38,785 bases of DNA, taken from assembly GCA_946482595.1 (NCBI GenBank), contig CAMLSD010000045.1:1-38785 (forward strand). Direction: 5' to 3'. A program made the position numbers and the translations under genes. The notes beneath the pieces were generated by a model. It worked only from the letters and a program-made list of their open reading frames with translations, ran no database searches and was not told the origin of the DNA. Shown here one piece after another: positions 31,967-38,785 of the stretch (position 1 is the stretch's first letter; each line of letters begins with the position of its first letter). This DNA is from an uncultured Comamonadaceae bacterium. Its GTDB lineage: Bacteria; Pseudomonadota; Gammaproteobacteria; Burkholderiales; Burkholderiaceae.

Positions 31967-32905
31967 TCACCCCTTGCCCCGCCCGAAGCGGTGATTCGCC
32001 TCGCGGCGGAACTCGCTGGGCGTGAGGCCCTTGATCTCCAGGAAGCGGCGGTTGAAGTTGGCCACGTTGTTGAAGCCGACCTCGTAGCAGATGTGGGCGA
32101 TCAGGCGGTCGGTTTCCATCAGCAGCTGGCAGGCGCGGTTCACGCGGATGCGGTTGACGAAGTCGGTGAAGGTGTTGCCGGTGGCGCGCCGGAAGAAGCG
32201 CGAGAAGCGGCTTTCGCTCATGCCCAGTTCGGCGGCGATCTCGGCGGCGGACAGCGGCAGGGCGTAGTCGCGGGTGATGCGGGTGACCAGGGTGTTGACC
32301 TGGTCGGCATCGCCGTCGTCGTCCTCGCCCTGCATGCGCACGCTCGACAGCAGGCGAAAGTCGGGGCAGCGGGCCAGCTCGCTCATGAAGTCGAAAAAGG
32401 CCGCCAGCCGCTTGAGGCCATGGTTGCTCTTGATGGTGTGCCAGTGGTGCACCGCCTGCTGCCCGAGGCCGAAGAACTCGACCCCGTTGCGTGAGCGCTC
32501 GAGCAGCGCCATGACCTCGGCCAGCTCGGGCAGCTGCTCGGCAGCATGGGCGATGGGTTCGTGGCGGAACTGCACGACCAGGTCGCGTTCGGGCACGCCT
32601 TCTTCGGGCATGTCCAGCGAGATCCAGTTGTGCGGCAGCCGCGGCCCGCACAGCACCAGGTGGCCGGGCTGGAAGGGGCCGATCCAGTCGCCGACGAAGG
32701 CCTTGCCCGAGGTGGCCACGATCAGGTGCAGCTCGTATTCGTCGTGGCAGTGCCAGCGTGCCAGCGGGGTCGGGAAGCCATGCGAGAGGCAGCGCACGAG
32801 GCCGGTTTCCTCGGGTGGCTCGTAGCCGAGCGAAGGGGAACGCGCAAAGTCGTGCTCCAGCTCGGGCTGACGCTGGCGGGGCAGGTAGGTGTCGCGCGCT
32901 CGCAT
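31967..32905 (-). CDS. mtlR: AraC family regulator of the polyol operon (MtlR-like)
   Basis: 312 residues. An N-terminal cupin-type sugar-sensing barrel (RWHCHDEYELHLIVATSGKA, FQPGHLVLCGPRLPHNW) is followed by a C-terminal AraC double helix-turn-helix at about 205-300 (SAAEIAAELGMSESRFSRFF and ICYEVGFNNVANFNRRF). It starts 13 nt after the SDR gene with AAGGAG before the ATG, so it is the last gene of the operon. Pseudomonas MtlR, an AraC-type activator of mannitol and arabitol uptake genes, has a similar place and build. The inducer is inferred to be a polyol. Confidence 0.85.
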   Translation of the reverse strand: MRARDTYLPRQRQPELEHDFARSPSLGYEPPEETGLVRCLSHGFPTPLARWHCHDEYELHLIVATSGKAFVGDWIGPFQPGHLVLCGPRLPHNWISLDMPEEGVPERDLVVQFRHEPIAHAAEQLPELAEVMALLERSRNGVEFFGLGQQAVHHWHTIKSNHGLKRLAAFFDFMSELARCPDFRLLSSVRMQGEDDDGDADQVNTLVTRITRDYALPLSAAEIAAELGMSESRFSRFFRRATGNTFTDFVNRIRVNRACQLLMETDRLIAHICYEVGFNNVANFNRRFLEIKGLTPSEFRREANHRFGRGKG

Positions 32906-32918
32906 GGCGGGTGCTCCT

Positions 32919-33704
32919 TCAGGACATGACGTTGCCGCCGTCCACGTTCAGGGTCTGGGCCGTGATGTACGCGGCCTCGTCGCTGGCCAGGAAGACGGCG
33001 GCGCCGGCGATGTCGTCGGGACGACCCATGCGCCCCAGCGGCACGGCCTGGCCAACGGAGCGCTTTTTCTGGCCGATGGCCAGATTCTCGTACTTCGCGA
33101 ACAGGGCATCGACGCTCGCCCACATCGGGGTGTCGACCACGCCGGGCGCGATGCCGTTGACCCGGATACCGTGGGGCGCCATGGCCAGTGCCGCGCTCTG
33201 CGTGTAGCTGATCACGGCTGCCTTGGTGGCGCAATAGTGAGACACCAGCGCTTCGCCCCGGCGCCCGGCCTGGGAGGCCAGGTTGATCACGCTGCCGGTG
33301 GCGCCGTCGTCCAGCATCTGGCGCAGCACGGCCTGCATCACGAAAAACATGCCCTTGACGTTGACGGCAAACAGCCGGTCGTAGCTGGCCTCGGTGCTGT
33401 CGAGCAACGGGGCGAGGTCGAACACCGCCGCATTGTTGAACAGGACGGTCACCGTGCCGAAGCGCGCGCGGGCGGCCGCCACCATCGCGGTGATCGAGTC
33501 TGATCGGGTCACGTCGGCCTGCACGTACTGCGCCTGCTGCGGGTGGCGTGCCAGCACGGCGCGTGCCGGTTCACCCGGCTCGTTGCCGATGTCGGCCAGG
33601 GTGCAGCAGGCGCCTTCGCGCAGGAAGGCCTCGGCCACGGCCAGGCCGATGCCGCCGGCGGCGCCGGTCAGCAGGGCGTGGCGCTGTGCAAGTCGCTGGC
33701 TCAT
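32919..33704 (-). CDS. smoS: SDR-family polyol (sorbitol-type) dehydrogenase
   Basis: 261 residues from ATG 33702-33704. Classical short-chain dehydrogenase: NAD-binding TGAAGGIG (13-20), NNAA (from residue 90), active-site S144, Y157 and K161 (YCATK), and PGVVDTPMW. It probably oxidises sorbitol to fructose or galactitol to tagatose, as SmoS of Rhodobacter; the substrate is inferred from the operon. A much longer frame to 34862 on the same strand is only the antisense-frame run through the mannitol dehydrogenase gene. The start overlaps the stop of the upstream dehydrogenase by 4 nt. Confidence 0.9.
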   Translation of the reverse strand: MSQRLAQRHALLTGAAGGIGLAVAEAFLREGACCTLADIGNEPGEPARAVLARHPQQAQYVQADVTRSDSITAMVAAARARFGTVTVLFNNAAVFDLAPLLDSTEASYDRLFAVNVKGMFFVMQAVLRQMLDDGATGSVINLASQAGRRGEALVSHYCATKAAVISYTQSAALAMAPHGIRVNGIAPGVVDTPMWASVDALFAKYENLAIGQKKRSVGQAVPLGRMGRPDDIAGAAVFLASDEAAYITAQTLNVDGGNVMS

Positions 33705-35104
33705 GCCTTTTCCTTCAGGGTCTGGATGAAGTGATGCACCCGCTCGCTGGCACGTCGCACGGCGTCGATCAGTGCCGGGTGGCCGGCCTCGGGGCCCCAC
33801 AGCACGGGATCGCGGCAGAACTCGGCCACGGGGTCGGGGGCCATGCATACGGCATGGGCGGCGGCCGGGTCCATGGCCTGGTCTTCGTAGGTGTAGTCCA
33901 GCAGGCCCTGGTGCCAGCGCTGCAGGTAGGCAAGAAACAGCGCCGGCAGCATCGCGCTGCTGTCGAACGCTTCGCCATGCGCCAGCCGCTCGCGCAGCGT
34001 GGGGGCGATGAACCCGGGGATCTTGGCGTAGCCGTCCATTGCCACGCGCTGGTTGGTGTCGCGGATGGCCGGGTTGCCGAAACGCTCGAGCACCACGTCG
34101 CGGTAACGCGCAAGGTCGATCGGGCTGGGTTCGGGCGGCCGGTTCAGGCAGGGGATCACGTCGTCGGTGACGTAGTCGTGTGCCATCTGACGGATCGCCG
34201 GGTGCTGCGTGCCCTCGTGGATGTAGCGGAACCCGGCCAGCGTGCCGGCCCACGCGATGCAGCTGTGGCTGGCATTGAGGATGCGGATCTTGGCCTCCTC
34301 GTAAGGTGCCACCGAGCCCACCATCTCGACGCCCACGGCCTCCCAGGCGGGGCGCCCGGCACAGAAGCGGTCTTCGATGACCCACTGGATGAAGCTCTCG
34401 GCCATCACCGGGGCGGCGTCGGCCTGGCCCGTGGCGGCCCTCACTCGCTCGGCGATGTCGGGGGTCGGCCGCGGCGTGATGCGGTCGACCATCGCATTGG
34501 GGCTGGTGGTGTGTGTCTGGACCCAGCGGGCCAGTTCGGTGTCGCCCACCGCGTCGATGAACTGCAGCAGCCCGCCGCGCGATCGATCGCCGTTGTGGCG
34601 CAGGTTGTCGCAGTTGAGCAGCGTGACCGGACCGCCGCCGGCACGCATGCGCTCGCGCAGGATGGCGGTGAGCGCCGCATGCAGCGTGCTGCCGGGCCGC
34701 CCGGCGCGGGCGGCTTCGATGTCGGCCACCAGCTCGGCAAAACCGAGGTCCAGGCGGCCCTGGGCGTCGAGGTAGTAGCCCGCCTCGGTGACGGTGAACG
34801 AGATGATGCGGGTGGCCGGATCGGCCCCGACACGGATCACCTCGGCCAGGTCGGGTGTGCATGGCAGCACCCGGTGCAGCGAGGTGATTCGTTCGTAGCG
34901 GCGCTCGCCGCCGGGCGACACCGTCTCGAGCGTGTAGGCGCCGTCCTGGGCCTGTAGTGCGGCCACGGTAGTGGCCATGTCAGGGCGCAGGTTGCCGGCG
35001 ACGATGGCCCAGTCACGCTGGCCGAGCGCGTGCAGGCGGTGCAGGTAGACGGCCTGGTGCGCACGGTGGAAGGAGCCGAGCCCCAGATGCAGGATGATGT
35101 TCAC
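33701..35104 (-). CDS. mtlK: Polyol-specific long-chain dehydrogenase (mannitol 2-dehydrogenase / arabitol 4-dehydrogenase)
   Basis: 467 residues from a GTG start (35102-35104), 7 nt after the ATPase gene stop; the open frame back to 35242 would overlap that gene. It oxidises D-mannitol to fructose or D-arabinitol to xylulose with NAD. The catalytic residues of the family are present: K272, N277 and H280 in AKIRILNASHSC, with the same spacing as Lys295, Asn300 and His303 of Pseudomonas mannitol dehydrogenase. Nucleotide-domain start LHLGLGSFHRAHQAVYL and NCDNLRHNGD are also typical. It works on the polyol imported by the ABC transporter encoded just upstream. Confidence 0.93.
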   Translation of the reverse strand: MNIILHLGLGSFHRAHQAVYLHRLHALGQRDWAIVAGNLRPDMATTVAALQAQDGAYTLETVSPGGERRYERITSLHRVLPCTPDLAEVIRVGADPATRIISFTVTEAGYYLDAQGRLDLGFAELVADIEAARAGRPGSTLHAALTAILRERMRAGGGPVTLLNCDNLRHNGDRSRGGLLQFIDAVGDTELARWVQTHTTSPNAMVDRITPRPTPDIAERVRAATGQADAAPVMAESFIQWVIEDRFCAGRPAWEAVGVEMVGSVAPYEEAKIRILNASHSCIAWAGTLAGFRYIHEGTQHPAIRQMAHDYVTDDVIPCLNRPPEPSPIDLARYRDVVLERFGNPAIRDTNQRVAMDGYAKIPGFIAPTLRERLAHGEAFDSSAMLPALFLAYLQRWHQGLLDYTYEDQAMDPAAAHAVCMAPDPVAEFCRDPVLWGPEAGHPALIDAVRRASERVHHFIQTLKEKA

Positions 35105-35111
35105 GAATCCC

Positions 35112-36179
<1,068 letters not shown>

Positions 36180-36239
36180 GGTGGATCGGTCCTTGCGACT
36201 TGACTTGCAACGTGACGGGAGTGGGGCGCGCCGCGCCCG

Positions 36240-37055
36240 CTACTTCACGGCACCGAAGGTGAGGCCCTGCACGAGCTGCTTCTGGCTGAACCAGCCCACC
36301 ACCACGATGGGGGCGATGGCCATCAGCGAGGCGGCCGACAACTTGGCCCAGAACAGCCCTTCAGGGCTGGAGTACGAGGCGATCAGCGTGGCCAGCGTGC
36401 CGGCCTTGGCCGAGCTGAGGTTGAGCGACCAGAAGGCCTCGTTCCACGACAGCACCAGGCACAGCAGGCCGGTGGAGGCCAGCGTGCCCATGGCCAGCGG
36501 GCGGATCACGTGGAAGAACTCGCCCCACAGCGTGGCACCGTCCATGCGGGCGGCCTCGAGGATGTCGGGCGGGATGTCCTTGAAGCCCGAATAGAGCATC
36601 CACACCATGATCGGCAGGTTCGACAAGGTGAACACGATTACCAGCGCACTGAGCGAGTCGAGCATGCCGGCGGTCTGGGCCATCACGTAGATGGGCACCA
36701 GTGCGCCCACGGCCGGCATCATCTTGGTCGAGAGCATCCACATCAGGATGTCGCGCGTGTGGCGTGTGCGGAAGAACGCCATCGAATACGCCGCCGGGGC
36801 GGCGATCAGCAGGCCCAGCAACGTGGACAGCACGCTCGTGATCACCGAATTGCGCGCGAACAGCAGGTAGTCGCTGCGTTCGTTCACCTCGGTGAAGCTT
36901 TCCATCGTGGGCGAGAAGAACAGTTCGGGCGGGATCGCGATGGCCTGCTGCTCGGTCTTGAACGCGGTCAGGGCCAGCCAGATCAGCGGGAAGACGATCA
37001 GCAGGGTGGCCGTCCAGGCGGCCACCGTGCGCAGGATCAGGGCAAGGTGCTTCAT
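36240..37055 (-). CDS. smoG: Polyol ABC transporter permease, MalG type
   Basis: 271 residues with six membrane spans. The first span follows the N-terminal MKHLALILRT, and the cytoplasmic coupling (EAA) loop is ILEAARMDGATLWGEFFHVI. The C-terminus VGWFSQKQLVQGLTFGAVK is typical of MalG-like sugar permeases. It pairs with the MalF-type subunit encoded 16 nt upstream and with the MalK-type ATPase. The substrate (sorbitol, mannitol or arabitol) is inferred from the dehydrogenases in the operon. Confidence 0.94.
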   Translation of the reverse strand: MKHLALILRTVAAWTATLLIVFPLIWLALTAFKTEQQAIAIPPELFFSPTMESFTEVNERSDYLLFARNSVITSVLSTLLGLLIAAPAAYSMAFFRTRHTRDILMWMLSTKMMPAVGALVPIYVMAQTAGMLDSLSALVIVFTLSNLPIMVWMLYSGFKDIPPDILEAARMDGATLWGEFFHVIRPLAMGTLASTGLLCLVLSWNEAFWSLNLSSAKAGTLATLIASYSSPEGLFWAKLSAASLMAIAPIVVVGWFSQKQLVQGLTFGAVK

Positions 37056-37071
37056 GGTCTGGGGCGTCCGG

Positions 37072-37929
37072 TCAGTCGAGGTTCTTGCCGATCAGGCGAA
37101 TCAGGAACACCGCGGCGATGTTGGCCAGCACGACCGCAAACAAGGCCCCGGCCGAGGCCACACCGACGTCGAAGTTCATCAGGGCCTGCTTGAAGATCAG
37201 GAAGGCCACGTTGGTGCTGGCATTGCCCGGTCCGCCGCCGGTGGTCGTGAAGATCTCGGCGAACACGCTCATCAGGAAGATCATCTCGATCATCACCACC
37301 ACCGCGATCGGGCGGCCCAGGTGGGGCAGCGTGAGGTACCAGAACTTCTGCAGCGCGTTGGCACCGTCCATGCCGGCGGCTTCCATCTGGTCGCGGTCGA
37401 GCGACTGCAGGCTGGTGATGAAGATCAGGCAGGCAAAGGGCAGCCACTGCCAGGCCACCATGAGGATCACCGACAGCAGCGGGAAGTCGGTCAGCCAGTC
37501 CACCGGCTCCATGCCGAAGAAGATCGCGACCTGGGCCAGCACGCCGTACACCGGGTTCATCATCATGTGCTTCCACAGCAGCGCGTTGGCCGTGGGCATC
37601 ACGAAAAACGGCGAGATCAGCAGCACGCGCACGATGCCGCGGCCCGGGAAGGCCTCGTTGACCAGCAGGGCCAGGGCGATGCCCAGCACCACGGTGATCG
37701 CGATCACCGAACCCAGCAGCAGCAAGGTGTTGGACACCGAAGCGAAAAAGTCGGGGTCGGTGAAGAAGAACTCGTAGTTCGCCAGGCCGTTGAACTCCCG
37801 CTCGCCGGGCTGCATGAGGTTGTAGCGAACGGCCGAGAAGTACAGGGTCATCGCCAGCGGCACGATCATCCACAGGAAGAGCGTGAGCACGGCGGGCGCC
37901 ATCAGCAGGCGCGGCAGGGTGCGGTTCAT
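37072..37929 (-). CDS. smoF: Polyol ABC transporter permease, MalF type
   Basis: 285 residues with six predicted spans. The N-terminal span is LLMAPAVLTLFLWMIVPLAM, and the EAA coupling loop is MEAAGMDGANALQKFWYLTL. It forms the membrane channel with the MalG-type partner. It follows the solute-binding protein gene after 77 nt that contain an 11-bp hairpin (37965-37991), and precedes the second permease gene by 16 nt. Confidence 0.94.
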   Translation of the reverse strand: MNRTLPRLLMAPAVLTLFLWMIVPLAMTLYFSAVRYNLMQPGEREFNGLANYEFFFTDPDFFASVSNTLLLLGSVIAITVVLGIALALLVNEAFPGRGIVRVLLISPFFVMPTANALLWKHMMMNPVYGVLAQVAIFFGMEPVDWLTDFPLLSVILMVAWQWLPFACLIFITSLQSLDRDQMEAAGMDGANALQKFWYLTLPHLGRPIAVVVMIEMIFLMSVFAEIFTTTGGGPGNASTNVAFLIFKQALMNFDVGVASAGALFAVVLANIAAVFLIRLIGKNLD

Positions 37930-37964
37930 GGGAAAGGGTCTCCGGGGGCGCGGTGCGCGGTTCG

Positions 37965-37991
37965 GCCTCCCCCGCGCGCGGCGGGGGAGGC
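37965..37991 (-). other. Hairpin between binding-protein and permease genes (mRNA stabiliser or attenuator)
   Basis: GCCTCCCCCGC (37965-37975) pairs perfectly with GCGGGGGAGGC (37981-37991), an 11-bp all-strong stem with a 5-nt loop and no T-run in the - direction. Hairpins in this place in binding-protein transport operons typically protect the upstream mRNA and lower read-through, so more binding protein than permease is made. That role is inferred by analogy with malE-malF. Confidence 0.6.
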
Positions 37992-38006
37992 GGCACGATC
38001 ACAGGC

Positions 38007-38785
38007 TCACTTGTAGTAGCCGGCCTTGCGCATCTCGCGTTCGGCGGCCGTCTGCGAGGCCTTCAGGGCCTGCTCGACGGTGGTGCGGCCGGCCAGCGCG
38101 GCGCTCATCTGCTGGCCCACCGCAATGCCGATCGCCTGGAACTCCGGGATAGCGGCGAACTGCACGCCCACATAGGGGCTGCGCGGCAAGGTGCTGTCGT
38201 TCGGGTTGGCACTGTCGATGGCCTTCTTCTCGGCTTCGGCAAAGCGTGCGGCCTTCAGGAACTCGGGCGACGCATAGGTCGACTTGCGCGTGCCGGTGGG
38301 CACGGCTGCCCAGCCCTTCTCGCGGGCGACCAGCTGGATGTAGTCCTTCGACGTGGCCCAGGCGATGAACTTCTGCGCGGCGTCGGCGTTTTTCGTGCTG
38401 GCCGGCACGGCCAGCGCCCAGGCCCACAGCCAGTTCGCACCCTTGGGCGTGACGCTGTAGGGGCCCTGGGCAAAGGCCACCTTGTCGGCCACCTTGCTCT
38501 GCCGCGGGTCGGTCACGAACGATGCGGCGATCGTCGCATCGACCCACATGCCGCACTTGCCCTCGTTGTAGAGCGCCAGGATCTCGTTGAAGCTGTTGGC
38601 CGACGAACCCGGCGGGCCGTACTTCTTCAGCAGGTCCACGTAGAAGCCCACCGCGTCCTTCCAGGGCTTGCTCTCGAGCTGGGGCTTCCAGCCCATGTCG
38701 AACCACTGGCCGCCGAAGCTGTTGACCATCGTCGACAGGAAGGCCATGTTGTCGCCCCAGCCCGGCTTGCCGCGCAGGCAGATGC
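38007..38785 (-). CDS. smoE: Polyol ABC transporter periplasmic binding protein, C-terminal part (5' end outside window)
   Basis: The frame is open to the window edge, so the start and signal peptide are missing; about 258 C-terminal residues are present. Features of family 1 extracellular solute-binding proteins are seen: SANSFNEILALYNEGKCGMW (ligand-domain helix and strand), FAQGPYSVTPKGANWLWAWA, and the closing helices AAREMRKAGYYK-like end (AEREMRKAGYYK). It captures the polyol in the periplasm and delivers it to the permeases encoded downstream. It is probably the first gene of the operon; its promoter lies beyond the window. Confidence 0.93.
   Translation of the reverse strand, partial: ICLRGKPGWGDNMAFLSTMVNSFGGQWFDMGWKPQLESKPWKDAVGFYVDLLKKYGPPGSSANSFNEILALYNEGKCGMWVDATIAASFVTDPRQSKVADKVAFAQGPYSVTPKGANWLWAWALAVPASTKNADAAQKFIAWATSKDYIQLVAREKGWAAVPTGTRKSTYASPEFLKAARFAEAEKKAIDSANPNDSTLPRSPYVGVQFAAIPEFQAIGIAVGQQMSAALAGRTTVEQALKASQTAAEREMRKAGYYK

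Noticed and set aside
32919..34862. 647-codon frame suggesting a fusion protein ending in an SDR dehydrogenase
   Set aside because: The first 386 codons run through the mannitol dehydrogenase gene in another frame and look random. The SDR domain starts cleanly at ATG 33704.

Overview
The window is GC-rich with dense, mostly co-directional gene blocks. It looks like a beta-proteobacterial chromosome, most likely order Burkholderiales. The basis is the protein character (NarGHJI, NnrS, UbiU/V/T, class II NrdJ, a Smo/Mtl polyol ABC operon) and a GC-rich tandem-hairpin intergenic repeat of a kind I associate with that group. The genus cannot be fixed from the sequence alone.

Region 1 (1-8432, +) is an anaerobic nitrate-respiration block. 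It holds the 3' end of narG, then narH, narJ, narI, a parvulin-type peptidyl-prolyl isomerase, a beta-carbonic anhydrase, a universal stress protein, a nitronate monooxygenase-like flavoprotein and nnrS. Region 2 (8433-11839) is accessory: an unrecognised acidic protein on + and an AbiE-type toxin-antitoxin pair on -. Region 3 (11840-13953) has a Crp/Fnr-family and an AraC-family regulator and a convergent small conserved-looking protein. Region 4 (14142-19794, +) is ubiU-ubiV-ubiT (oxygen-independent ubiquinone hydroxylation) and nrdJ (B12-dependent ribonucleotide reductase). Both let the cell work without O2 and so fit region 1. Four FNR/ANR-like boxes (before usp, the nitronate monooxygenase gene, ubiU and nrdJ) all lie 31-32 bp, centre to centre, upstream of a -10-like hexamer, which suggests one anaerobic regulon.

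Region 5 (about 19829-31577, +) is a defence island. It begins with a likely insertion-sequence end (paired GTGACCCCA repeats) and a gene-poor stretch, then a ribbon-helix-helix-like small protein with a TGCA-rich upstream region. A tightly overlapping six-gene type I restriction-modification operon follows: hsdR, a PHP-plus-SMC-like ATPase (TrlF-like), an AlbA_2/Schlafen-type ATP-binding protein, hsdS, a PrrC-like anticodon nuclease candidate, and hsdM last. This island is the most interesting part of the window. It combines DNA restriction with a putative tRNA-cutting back-up and two further accessory proteins, coupled by overlaps of 4, 19, 4, 4 and 4 nt.

Region 6 (31967-38785, -) is a polyol (sorbitol/mannitol/arabitol-type) uptake and oxidation operon. 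In transcription order it is a solute-binding protein (cut by the window end), two MalF/MalG-type permeases, a MalK-type ATPase, a long-chain mannitol dehydrogenase, an SDR-type polyol dehydrogenase and an AraC-family regulator. No tRNA, rRNA or CRISPR array was seen.
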